64,000 nt of DNA. Origin: Marinobacter sp. Arc7-DN-1 (GTDB lineage: Bacteria; Pseudomonadota; Gammaproteobacteria; Pseudomonadales; Oleiphilaceae). The translations under genes were made by a program, and so were the position numbers. The stretch lies in NCBI RefSeq assembly GCF_003441595.1, contig NZ_CP031848.1, positions 1,736,001 to 1,800,000 of the forward strand, given 5' to 3'. Shown here piece by piece: positions 17,161 to 26,600 of this stretch. Numbering within the stretch: the stretch's first letter is position 1; each line of letters begins with the position of its first letter. The notes under the pieces were generated by a model. It ran no database searches, had not been told where the DNA came from, and saw only the letters and a list, made by a program, of their open reading frames with translations.

Positions 17161-18909
17161 TCAGGCCACAGCCTCTGGCTTCTGGGGTAACGCTTGCTCT
17201 GCCATCAGCAGTTCATCGCATTTCGGACAGAATTTGTGCTCGCCATTGAGGTAACCGTGCACTGGGCAAACCGAGAAGGTGGGCGTTACTGTGATATACG
17301 GCAATCGGTAATTCTCCAGCACCCGTTGTACAAACCGACCGCAGGTGGCAGCATCGATGACGCGCTCGCGCATATACAGATGTAGTACGGTGCCACCGGT
17401 GTAGCGGGTTTGCAGCTCATCCTGAAGGTCCAGAGCCTCGAAGGGGTCATCCGTATAACCCACTGGGAGCTGACTGGAATTGGTGTAGTAGGAAGCATCG
17501 GGTATGCCTGCCTGCAGGATACCGGTAAAACGTTTCTGGTCCTCCCTGGCAAACCGGTAGGTGGTGCCTTCGGCTGGCGTGGCCTCCAGGTTGTAGAGGT
17601 TGCCGGTTTCTTTCTGGTAGGCCTTCATGCGTTCGCGAACGTGGTCAAGAACGTCCAGAGCAAGCGCCCGGCCTGACTCGCTGGTGATGTCTTCCCGGTC
17701 ATCCGTGTAATTGCGGACCATCTCGTTCAATCCATTCACCCCAATGGTGGAGAAGTGGTTTCTCAGGGTCCCCAGGTAGCGTTTGGTGTAAGGGAACAGA
17801 CCCTCTGCCATCAACTGGTCAATCACCCTGCGCTTGGTTTCCAGGCTATCCCGGGCCAGGCCCATCAGCTTATCCAACCGGGCAAGCAGCGCGCTCTTTT
17901 GCCCCTTGTAGAGATATCCAAGGCGAGCGCAGTTTACGGTAACGACACCCAGAGAGCCGGTTTGCTCGGCGGAACCGAACAGGCCATTACCGCGTTTGAG
18001 CAGCTCGCGCAGGTCCAGCTGCAGGCGACAGCACATGGAACGGACCATGTTGGGCTCCAGGTCTGAATTCAGGAAGTTCTGAAAATACGGCAGGCCGTAG
18101 CGGGCGGTCATTTCAAACAGTCGCAGGGCATTGTCCGACTCCCAGTCAAAATCCCGGGTGATGTTGTAAGTGGGAATGGGAAAGGTGAATACCCGGCCCA
18201 TGCTGTCACCAGCGGTCATCACTTCAATATAGGCCTGGTTGATAATGTCCATTTCGGCCTGCAGGTCGCCATAACTGAAGGGCATTTCCACACCGGCAAT
18301 CACCGGGATCTGTCCACGCAGGTCTTCCGGGCACACCCAGTCCAGGGTGATGTTGGTGAAGGGAGTCTGGGTGCCCCAGCGGGAGGGTACGTTCAGGTTG
18401 TAGACAAACTCCTGGACACACTGGCGAACCGCTTCATAGCTCAGGTTGTCCTTACGGATATACGGCGCAAGGTAGGTGTCGAAGGAGCTGAAGGCTTGGG
18501 CCCCTGCCCATTCGTTTTGCAGGGTGCCGAGAAAGTTCACCATCTGGCCGATGGCGCTGGACAAGTGCCTGGGAGGCCCGGCTTCCACTTTGCCCGGCAC
18601 ACCGTTGAGCCCCTCATGCAGCAGAGTTCGCAAGGACCAGCCGGCACAGTAACCACTGAGCATATCGAGGTCATGAATGTGCAGATCGGCATCACGGTGG
18701 GCCTGGCCGATTTCCGGGGTGTAAACCTCGTTCAGCCAGTAGTTGGCAATCACCTTGCCGGCGGTATTCAGAATCAGACCGCCGAGGGAGTAGCCCTGAT
18801 TGGCGTTGGCGTTTACCCGCCAGTCGCTGCGATGAAGGTATTCACTAACGGTGGCCGAGATATCCAGCAAGGATGGATCGGCAGCTTCTGAGGTGGTCGT
18901 GGCGGGCAT
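17161..18909 (-). CDS. nrdD: Class III (anaerobic) ribonucleoside triphosphate reductase, catalytic part
   Basis: A 582-residue protein covering the ten-stranded barrel of NrdD, which reduces NTPs to dNTPs without O2. GYCAGWSL and MCCRLQLDL carry barrel cysteines, and CPVHGYLNGEHKFCPKC is the C-terminal zinc site. Two parts of a usual NrdD are absent: the N-terminal ATP-cone, since the barrel begins almost at once (SDWRVNANANQGYSLGG), and the C-terminal glycyl-radical loop, which is the separate gene at 16925-17071. The ATG at 18909 is chosen because AGGAGGAGCAC precedes it; frames further upstream run into the riboswitch leader. Confidence 0.93.
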   Translation of the reverse strand: MPATTTSEAADPSLLDISATVSEYLHRSDWRVNANANQGYSLGGLILNTAGKVIANYWLNEVYTPEIGQAHRDADLHIHDLDMLSGYCAGWSLRTLLHEGLNGVPGKVEAGPPRHLSSAIGQMVNFLGTLQNEWAGAQAFSSFDTYLAPYIRKDNLSYEAVRQCVQEFVYNLNVPSRWGTQTPFTNITLDWVCPEDLRGQIPVIAGVEMPFSYGDLQAEMDIINQAYIEVMTAGDSMGRVFTFPIPTYNITRDFDWESDNALRLFEMTARYGLPYFQNFLNSDLEPNMVRSMCCRLQLDLRELLKRGNGLFGSAEQTGSLGVVTVNCARLGYLYKGQKSALLARLDKLMGLARDSLETKRRVIDQLMAEGLFPYTKRYLGTLRNHFSTIGVNGLNEMVRNYTDDREDITSESGRALALDVLDHVRERMKAYQKETGNLYNLEATPAEGTTYRFAREDQKRFTGILQAGIPDASYYTNSSQLPVGYTDDPFEALDLQDELQTRYTGGTVLHLYMRERVIDAATCGRFVQRVLENYRLPYITVTPTFSVCPVHGYLNGEHKFCPKCDELLMAEQALPQKPEAVA

Positions 18910-19028
18910 GTGCTCCTCCTGGAATCGCATCAGGTCTGTAGAACCTTCGCGTATACAGGAGATCACACACGGGCAACCAGACCCGGGGCTTGACCAACTG
19001 TTCACCCTGAGTCGCGAAGGTGCAGTGC

Positions 19029-19193
19029 ATGTTGCCCTGGCAGGTCTTCGGACTCAGGGGCGTGAACCTTCCGGTTCGGCCTTGCGTGGCGACTTCCCGG
19101 CTTGCGCCAGTGTCATCATGCCACGGTTGTTCCCCAATACCGCTGCGCGTCAGTTCCGGAGTCTCACCGGATTCCTTGCCACAAACACAACAT
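19029..19193 (-). ncRNA. Cobalamin (B12) riboswitch in the nrdD leader
   Basis: On the minus strand the leader shows the conserved core of the cobalamin aptamer: AATCCGGTGAGACTCCGGAA, then GCAGCGGTA, GCAAGCCGGGAAGT and CCGAAGACCTGCC. The closing helix can form between ATGTTG (19193-19188) and CAACAT (19034-19029). About 120 bases of expression platform remain before the nrdD ATG. Riboswitches of this class turn genes off when B12 is present. This fits a cell that prefers a B12-dependent class II reductase and makes the class III enzyme only when B12 is short. Confidence 0.9.
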
Positions 19194-19217
19194 ATTGTGG
19201 CTTACCAGGACACAATT

Positions 19218-19246
19218 ACTATATATATTAATGCAGAAAAATTCAA
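19218..19246 (-). promoter_or_regulatory. Sigma-70 promoter of the nrdD operon
   Basis: On the minus strand TTGAAT (19246-19241) and TATAGT (19223-19218) are 17 bases apart. Transcription would start near 19211, just ahead of the riboswitch. Confidence 0.6.
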
Positions 19247-19338
19247 CCAAGAAAATTTATCTCGTTTACTTCTTAAAAATCGAACAAAGGGAGAGAATGA
19301 GCGAGGGATTGGGAAACAGAGGAAAGGCGGCGGCAACA

Positions 19339-19370
19339 CCAGCCAGCCCGGTAACGGACAAGCTGGCTGG
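19339..19370 (-). terminator. Hairpin after the P19 gene
   Basis: CCAGCCAGC / GCTGGCTGG form a perfect 9-bp stem just past the stop of the P19-like gene. There is no clear T-run, so termination strength is uncertain. Confidence 0.4.
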
Positions 19371-19384
19371 AGGCCTTCAATTAA

Positions 19385-19918
19385 TCAGTAACCACCTTTC
19401 TTGCCGGTACCCACGTAGGCAAAATCCCACTCCACATCGAACGGAACCCACCATTTGCCGACACCGGTTTCTTTGTCCTTATGGCGATAAAATCCCTGAT
19501 AGGGGGGCGGATCAATGTGATAAACCACATGGTATTTGCCCGGGCCGTCCAGCTTGATGTTGGCACCGTAGTGCGGTCCATCAGAGGCCACCATCGGCAT
19601 GAAAGCGCCGGTTCTGGACCAATCCGAACCATCTTTGGTCAGCGTGAAGGTAATTCCCAGATAAGGAACCCAGGCACCGGCACCGTTATTGTTACCAGGC
19701 AGTGCGGCGATATCCGCTTCCAGATGGATATCCTTTTCACCCATGCCCGGCAGTTCCGGTGTCATCATCACCGGCTGCAGGTACACCGCGCCGATTTCCA
19801 TGCCATGCTTCTCTACGGGCTCACCGACCACCACTTCGCCAGCAATAGCGTGGCCGGCAAGCACCAGGCTGCCGGTCAACATGGCAGCAGCAGTGAATGC
19901 GCGAGTGCTTGTTTTCAT
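19385..19918 (-). CDS. P19/Tp34-family periplasmic iron-binding protein
   Basis: A 177-residue secreted protein with a Sec signal peptide (about 1-26, ending HAIAG). It matches the P19/Tp34/FetP family of periplasmic metal-binding proteins that feed ferrous iron uptake. Family landmarks are EKHGMEIGAVYLQPVMM, DIHLEADIAA and VVYHIDPPPYQGFYRH, which supply His/Met/Glu ligands for copper or iron. It follows a polyferredoxin membrane protein on the same strand (72-base gap), with a Fur box upstream of the pair. No Ftr1-type permease is adjacent. Confidence 0.88.
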   Translation of the reverse strand: MKTSTRAFTAAAMLTGSLVLAGHAIAGEVVVGEPVEKHGMEIGAVYLQPVMMTPELPGMGEKDIHLEADIAALPGNNNGAGAWVPYLGITFTLTKDGSDWSRTGAFMPMVASDGPHYGANIKLDGPGKYHVVYHIDPPPYQGFYRHKDKETGVGKWWVPFDVEWDFAYVGTGKKGGY

Positions 19919-19990
19919 AGCCTTACTCCTCTTTTAGGGTGGTTTCACATCTTCTTTTTTGATCGGGAACTTGCCGGAATGCGGTAGATC

Positions 19991-21424
19991 TCAGAGCACC
20001 GCCATCCACCAGGCGGCAGCCATGGCACTGCTGCCCGCCGCACTCGGTAACAGCGCCAGCCAGCGGCCACGGCCAACACCCAGGCCCTGCAGAATTCGCC
20101 AGGCCAGCCAAACACTCCAGACCCAGCCGAGAAAAATCATTGCGGCTTTCGCATTACTGACCTGCACGGCGGTCATACCCAGGCGCAGAAAGGGGGTGAA
20201 CAGCTCGGTGGCGAGGCCGATCATCAGAGCCATCAGCGCCACGGGGGCCTGGCTGTAACCAATCTGGACGAAGGCCTGAAACAGGCTTGCGGTACCGCCC
20301 TGCAACCTGGCCAGCCCGGCACTCGCCAGACATGCCACACTCAGCACCAGAGCAGACAATGCCATGACCGCGACCATGGTGCCGGCGATCATGAAGAAAT
20401 CGAGCCAGCGAAAGACTTCCCGGCGCTCCGGATGCACACTCATCAGCCAGGCCGGCCCAGGCTTACCAATCCAGTACTGGCCCTGTTCGATAAACCAGGT
20501 ACCTGCCACTTGCCGCCAGTCGCTGTAAAATGGCAGCACCAGCCATAAGAAGCCACCCAGAGCCACACCGGCACCCAGAAAGATAAACAGGATTTCCCAA
20601 CCATCCGGGGCATGATGACGAATGGATTCCAGTTCCTGACCCGGCCTGCGGAAAGACACCGCCAGGCCCGCTGTATGGCCGGGCAGAATACAGCGCAGGC
20701 ATTCGATGCAATGGCGAGTAGCCCGTTTACGGGGCAAGTCGATATAGGTAGGGCAAATGGTTTTGTCAGTGAGTTCGTCCGGTCCGGACTTCCACTTTCG
20801 CGGGCAAAGCTGCACCGCACCCAGGCGGGCAAATACCCCCAGTAATAACCCTATGGGGCACAGGTGCCGGCACCATACCCGCTTGTTGCGCCCCCAGAGC
20901 CAACCGACGATGACGGCCATTACGAAGGTGCCGCCGAAGATTTCCAGAGTCGCCTCCGGGTGGTCACGTACACCGGTGGTCTGGCCCAACAGGGTGATAA
21001 TGATAAAGCTGAGGATGGGCGTGCCCGGCCAGCGAACCCATGCCGGTGTCTGCATTTTCAGTCCATGGCGGTTGGCCAGTTCCGACGCGGCCCCCATCGG
21101 GCACAGAAAACCGCACCAGCTTCTTCCGGTAATCACCACCGAGAAAAACACCAGAGGGAACCACACACCCCACAGCAGATAGTTTGCCAGCACCCGGCCA
21201 TCATCCAGAAAGGTTGCCTGTTCTGCTGACTCCGGCAGATACACAGGGACGACCAGCACAGCCAGGAATACCAGGAACATGACCACATGCACCCAGGGCA
21301 ACCAAGGACCCAGACGGGAGAGAATGCGTTCTACACCGGGATGCTTTGAAGCACGATCAGAACCCCCAACAAAACGCGTTGGCGCTGAGGTTTCACTGAT
21401 GTCTTTTATGGGAATGGCATTCAT
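19991..21424 (-). CDS. Polyferredoxin membrane protein (NapH/FtrD-like), partner of P19
   Basis: A 477-residue protein with about ten membrane segments and cytoplasmic Fe-S clusters of the NapH/NosR/FtrD type: WCGFLCPMG, WCRHLCPIG and CIECLRCILPG are the cysteine groups. In FtrABCD-type systems such a protein supplies electrons for iron uptake together with a P19 protein. I start it at the ATG at 21424 (MNAIPIKDIS), with AGGGG upstream; a frame from 21451 has no support. A near-consensus Fur box lies about 50 bases upstream, so it is probably induced by iron limitation. Confidence 0.85.
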   Translation of the reverse strand: MNAIPIKDISETSAPTRFVGGSDRASKHPGVERILSRLGPWLPWVHVVMFLVFLAVLVVPVYLPESAEQATFLDDGRVLANYLLWGVWFPLVFFSVVITGRSWCGFLCPMGAASELANRHGLKMQTPAWVRWPGTPILSFIIITLLGQTTGVRDHPEATLEIFGGTFVMAVIVGWLWGRNKRVWCRHLCPIGLLLGVFARLGAVQLCPRKWKSGPDELTDKTICPTYIDLPRKRATRHCIECLRCILPGHTAGLAVSFRRPGQELESIRHHAPDGWEILFIFLGAGVALGGFLWLVLPFYSDWRQVAGTWFIEQGQYWIGKPGPAWLMSVHPERREVFRWLDFFMIAGTMVAVMALSALVLSVACLASAGLARLQGGTASLFQAFVQIGYSQAPVALMALMIGLATELFTPFLRLGMTAVQVSNAKAAMIFLGWVWSVWLAWRILQGLGVGRGRWLALLPSAAGSSAMAAAWWMAVL

Positions 21425-21472
21425 AGCGTTACCCCTGATGAACCACACCAACTTTACAACAGAAAAAACCTA

Positions 21473-21491
21473 ATGATAATGATTCTTATCA
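21473..21491. promoter_or_regulatory. Fur box
   Basis: ATGATAATGATTCTTATCA matches the 19-bp Fur consensus (GATAATGATAATCATTATC) in most positions. It lies just upstream of the polyferredoxin/P19 pair. Confidence 0.8.
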
Positions 21492-21637
21492 AACCCCAGT
21501 CTTTGGTCTCATCTCCATGAGCCGGGTGGAAAATTGACGGGCACCTCGTTTTCAACCAACCGGCGAGGTTACTTCAGCGGCAGCTCAGCATCGGGGCCAA
21601 TTTTGGGCTTGCATGTTGGCAGCCTGCCGTCGAGAAT

Positions 21638-21655
21638 AAAGTAATTGATTACTTT
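21638..21655. promoter_or_regulatory. Perfect palindrome, likely TetR operator
   Basis: AAAGTAATTGATTACTTT is a perfect 8-2-8 inverted repeat ending 14 bases before the TetR start codon. Position and symmetry suggest autorepression of the efflux operon by its TetR. Confidence 0.75.
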
Positions 21656-21669
21656 CTTTGGGCCAAACC

Positions 21670-22308
21670 ATGCCAGACAAGCAGCCGCCCCCCAAGCGCG
21701 ATTATCAGAGTACCGAGCAACGCCAGTCCTCCACTATTGAAGCGGTGGTGCACCTGTGCGGCGAGCAAGACCCCTCTACTCTGACGACTGCCCGTATTGC
21801 CGATGAAGTCGGGCTATCCCAGGGCGCCCTGTTCAAGCACTTCCCCAACAAGAACAGCCTGTGGGAATCGGTGGCGGGCTGGGTTGCCGAGCAGCTTACC
21901 CAACGGGTATTCAGTGTTGCAGACCAGCATGAACGGGCCGATCAGGCCCTGGAAGCCATGTTTCTGGCCCATATCGGATTCATTGCCAGCCATCCCGGCA
22001 TTCCTCGGTTGATGCTGGGACAGCTCCAGAAACCGGGCAACCACCGGGCGAAACGCATTATCCGTCAGACCCTGGCCACCTACCGGCAGAAAGTAGTCTC
22101 TCTGCTGAATCTTGGTATTGAACAGCAATGCATAACCCCGACCATCGACACGGAAGCTGCTGCCGTGCTCTATCTGGGTGCCATTCAGGGGCTGGTAGTT
22201 CAGGGCATGGTGGGTGGCGATGTCCGCGACCTGGAACAGGTAGCCCCTCGCATATTCCGGTTGTTCAGCGCAAGCTTCCAGGAGATTCCCGATGACCCGA
22301 AAAAATAA
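21670..22308 (+). CDS. TetR-family repressor of the downstream RND pump
   Basis: A 212-residue TetR regulator. The N-terminal helix-turn-helix is in LTTARIADEVGLSQGALFKH, followed by a helical ligand-binding domain. I start it at the ATG at 21670 (MPDKQPPP); a TTG four codons earlier overlaps nothing better. The palindrome at 21638-21655 is its probable operator. The last 17 bases overlap the membrane fusion protein gene, so the three genes form one operon. Confidence 0.9.
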   Translation: MPDKQPPPKRDYQSTEQRQSSTIEAVVHLCGEQDPSTLTTARIADEVGLSQGALFKHFPNKNSLWESVAGWVAEQLTQRVFSVADQHERADQALEAMFLAHIGFIASHPGIPRLMLGQLQKPGNHRAKRIIRQTLATYRQKVVSLLNLGIEQQCITPTIDTEAAAVLYLGAIQGLVVQGMVGGDVRDLEQVAPRIFRLFSASFQEIPDDPKK

Positions 22309-23665
22309 GCTCATCCTCGCCCTGACGCTGATTGCCGGCATCGCCTTCGTGGTGATCATGGTGAAACTGAAGCAACCACCGGAGCGCACAGCTGAACAGC
22401 TGGCAGCGACACCAGCCAGACTCCTTGAAGTTACTCCCCTCACCGTTCGCACCGAAGCCCGTGGTTATGGTCAGGTGTTACCGGCCCGGAGCTGGAAGGC
22501 CGTGGCCAATGTGGGCGGTCGCATTATCTGGAGGAGCCCGGAGCTGGAAAGCGGCAACCTGATCCCCGAAGGCACCCGCTTGCTACAGATAGACCCGACC
22601 CGCTACGAACTCGCGGAAGCCTCCGCCAAGGCCGATATCGCCGGCCTTGAGGCAGAGCTTCGGCAACTGGATCAGGAAGAGCAGAACGCCCGGGAACTGC
22701 TGAAACTGGAAAACCGCCGGCTGGCCCTGGCCCAGCGGGAGCTGGAGCGGGCAAAAACCCTGACGGATCGTGGTGCCCTGTCTGAAACCCGGCTGGATGA
22801 ACAACAGCGGGCCACCCTGCAGCAACAACAGGCTGTGCAGTCACTGAAAAACCAGCTCAACCTGATTCCGGTAAAACGGGAGACCCTGAACGCCCGCCTG
22901 GCCCGGAGTGATTCGGCCCTGGCCAGTGCCCGGGAAGACCTTAAAGATACCCGGTTTGAAGCCCCCTGGGATATGCGGGTTCACCAGTCCGAAATCGAAA
23001 CCGGGCAACAGATGAGCCCCGGCCAGACCCTGTTTGTGGCAGACGACATTTCTGCCGCAGAAGTCACGGTGCAGCTGGAAATGTCCGAGCTTCGGAACGT
23101 GCTGTCCCAGATCCCGGGTGCTCCCGCCCCGACAGCCCCTGGGGAAGCACCCGAGGGTTTTCCCGATTTCCACCAACAACTGCCGCTGGACTCACTGACG
23201 GTGTGGGTGTACCCCACCGGCGCTCCCGACAGTCGCTGGCCCGGCAAGCTGACCCGGGTCACCAGCAGTCTTGATCCGGCCACCCGCACCATTCAGGCGG
23301 TGATAGCGGTGGAGGAGCCTTATCGCAATGCCAACCCGCCAGCCCGGCCACCGCTGGTACGAAACATGTTTGTGCAGTCGTCTATCACAGCGCCTACACC
23401 CAATCCAGTGCTGGTGGTGCCGGCCAGCACCATTCACCAGGGCGAGGTATACCTGGCGGACAGAGATGACCGCCTGAAACGCCAGCCAGTCACCGTTGCC
23501 TGGCAGCAGGGTGACCTTGCTATCGTTACAAACGGTCTGAAGCCGGGTGACCGCCTGATTCTCGATGATCTGGTGCCGGCCATTGAAGGCACACCGTTAG
23601 CCCCGCAAACCGATGATCAGGCCCTTAAAGCTCTGCAGCACCAAGTTATGGGAGAGCAACGGTGA
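22292..23665 (+). CDS. RND efflux membrane fusion protein
   Basis: A 457-residue periplasmic adaptor. An N-terminal signal anchor (LILALTLIAGIAFVVIMV) is followed by a lipoyl/barrel-sandwich domain split by a long coiled-coil hairpin (about 110-210, rich in E, L, Q and R), then beta-barrel and proximal domains. It links the inner membrane pump encoded next to an outer membrane channel not encoded here. It overlaps the pump gene by 4 bases (GTGA). Confidence 0.9.
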   Translation: MTRKNKLILALTLIAGIAFVVIMVKLKQPPERTAEQLAATPARLLEVTPLTVRTEARGYGQVLPARSWKAVANVGGRIIWRSPELESGNLIPEGTRLLQIDPTRYELAEASAKADIAGLEAELRQLDQEEQNARELLKLENRRLALAQRELERAKTLTDRGALSETRLDEQQRATLQQQQAVQSLKNQLNLIPVKRETLNARLARSDSALASAREDLKDTRFEAPWDMRVHQSEIETGQQMSPGQTLFVADDISAAEVTVQLEMSELRNVLSQIPGAPAPTAPGEAPEGFPDFHQQLPLDSLTVWVYPTGAPDSRWPGKLTRVTSSLDPATRTIQAVIAVEEPYRNANPPARPPLVRNMFVQSSITAPTPNPVLVVPASTIHQGEVYLADRDDRLKRQPVTVAWQQGDLAIVTNGLKPGDRLILDDLVPAIEGTPLAPQTDDQALKALQHQVMGEQR

Positions 23666-26600
23666 TCCGCTGGTTCGCCGGCCACCCCACCGCCGGCAAT
23701 CTGCTGCTGATTCTGATGCTGGCGATGGGCTTGTTTGCCGCACCGAACCTAACCCGGGAAACCTTTCCGGACTACCTGCCGCCGGAAGTCAGCATCACCA
23801 TAGAATACCGGGGGGCCACTGCGGCGGATGTGGAAGAAGCCATCTGCCAGCGCCTGGGTGAGGCGCTGCAGCGGGTGGACTACATGAAGGAAATCTCCTG
23901 CACTGCCCGGGACAACCAGGCCCAGACCATTGCCAGCATGTCACCAGAGGGCGATATGGGCCGGTTTCTGGATGATATTCGCACCGAAACCGAGGCCCTG
24001 ACCGACCTGCCCGAAGAAGCCGAAGACCCGATTATCCGCGAGCTCTACCGCACCAACCTGGTGGCCGCCATCGCGGTTTACGGACCCATGAGCTTCGCCC
24101 ATCTGGAGACTTACACCAACCAGCTGCAAGACCGGCTTTTCGCCATGGAAGGCGTGGCCGATGTCATTCCCGTTGGTCTGTCCCAGCGCCAGTGGCACAT
24201 CGAAGTCTCCCGCGACCTGCTGCGCCAGTATAGCCTCGGTGTGCGAGACATTGCCCGCGCCATCAGCAGCCAGAACCTGAACATGCCCCTGGGCAACATT
24301 GAAACCGACAGCCAGGATATACAGCTGCGGTTTGTCGATGAACGGCGCTCACTACAGGCCCTGGCCAAACTTCCGGTCGTCGGTGGCGAAGCCGGTGCCG
24401 TGCTGACCCTCGGCGACCTTGCCACCATTACCGAAGCCCATGAACGGGAAGAGGAACGGGTGGAATTCAACGGCCAGCGCGCCATCGTTCTGGAGGTTCA
24501 CAAGAACCGCCATGACGATGCCCTGAGGGTCATGGACTCGCTGCAAACGTTCGTTGATGAGGAAAAAGCCCGCCGGGCTGGCACTGTAGAACTGGAAATC
24601 ACCCAGGATATGACGTCGATCGTCAAGGACCGCCTGCAAATGTTGGTGGCCAACGGTATCACCGGCTTACTGCTGGTGGGTCTGGTAATGGCACTGTTCT
24701 TCCGCCCCCGGCTCGCCTTCTGGGCACTGTTCGGCCTCCCTGCCGCCTTTGCCGGAGCCTTTGTGATGATGGTCCTGACAGGGCTGTCCCTGAACATGAT
24801 CACCCTGGTGGCCCTGCTTATGGCTATCGGTATTGTTATGGATGACTCGGTGGTGATCACCGACAACATCGCCCAGCGTGCAGCCGAGGGTTGCAGCCCG
24901 CTGGAAGCGGCGGTCACAGGCACACAGGAAATCCTGCCCGGGGTGCTGTCGTCATTCCTGACCACGGTTGCCGTGTTCGTTCCTCTGGCATTTCTGGCAG
25001 GAGAGTTGGGGTCAGTGCTGGAGGTCTTGCCGGTCGTTCTTATTGCCGCCCTGGCCGCCTCACTGATCGAAGCATTCTGGATACTGCCCCACCACCTCAG
25101 AAACGGCCTGGGCAAGAAGCGCGAGAAAGCGCCTTCCCGCTTCCGCTCTGCTTTCGACAGTGGCTTTGAAAAGGTTCGCGAAAAAGTGGGACAACTGGCC
25201 GACAGCGCCATCCGTTTCCGTTACGGCGTATTGGCGGCCATGCTGCTGACTATCCTTGGCTCGGTGGGGCTGATGGCCGGCGGTCATGTACGGATGGAAG
25301 CCATGCCGGAGATTGATGGTGACGTACTGGAAGCCCGGGTGCTGATGCCCCAGGGCACACCCCTACATCAGACACAGGCCATTACCAACCGCATAACCGA
25401 AGCCATGCAAAGACTCAACGAGGAATACGCTCCGGAGCAGCCCGGCCGGCAAGCTCTGGTGAGAAACATCCAGACCCGCTTCAACCAGCACGCCGGGGCC
25501 GGCGAGCAAGGCGCCCATGTGGCAACGGTTATGGCAGACCTGCTGACCGCCGAAATCCGTACCGTGGATCTGGTCACCCTAACCGACCGCTGGTACCAGG
25601 AGATCGGCGAAATCCCCGGCCTGATTGCCCTGAACATCCAGGAGCCCGGCTTCGGCCCCGCGGGCGTTCCCATCGAAGTCCGCCTGCAAGGCACCGATCT
25701 GGACGAACTGAAAGCCGCGGCCCGCTATCTGAGCGAAGAAGTCGCCAGCTATAACGGTACCTTCAACGTGCTGGATGATCTTCGCCCCGGCAAGCCCCAG
25801 CGGATACTGACACTGAACGACAGCGCCCTACCCCTCGGCCTGAACACTGCTGAAGTAGCCAGCCAGATCCGCACCGGCCTTCTGGGCGATATTGTGGATA
25901 CGGTGCAGATCGGTGACCAACACATCGAAATCCTGGTGCGCCAGGCCAGCGCCGAACGCAACACCCGCCAATTCCTGGAAGATACCGTGATCACCACGGC
26001 AAAGGGCCAGATGGTTCCGTTGCGCGAAGTGGCGACCATCGCCGAGGAACGGCAATGGTCACAGGTCACCCGCATTAACGGTCTGCGCACAGTAACCGTA
26101 TCGGCCGATGTGAACGGCCGAAAAACCAACGCCGATGCCATCGTGGCGGACCTGCAGAACCAGGCGTTTCCGAAGCTCCGTGAGCAATGGCCAGAGATCA
26201 GCCTGCAGGTGGAAGGCCAAACCGCCCGCTCCCAGGAAACCGGCCAGTCCATCGCCCGGGGGCTGCTGATCGGCCTGCTGGGGATCTTCCTGATCCTGTC
26301 GTTCCAGTTCCGCAGTTACCTGGAGCCGATCATTGTCATGCTGTCGATCCCGGTGGCCTTTATGGGCGCGGTCTGGGGTCACCTGCTGATGGGCTACAAC
26401 CTGTCCATGCCCTCGCTGATCGGCGCGGCCTCACTGGCGGGTATTGTGGTGAACAATGCCATTTTGCTGGTTCAGTTTGTCAAAACCTACCGGGAACGGG
26501 GCATGACCGCCACCGAAGCCGCCGGTGCCGCCAGCCGCGCCCGCTTCCGCGCCATTCTGATTACCACAAGCACCACCATCGCCGGCCTTCTGCCCCTGCT

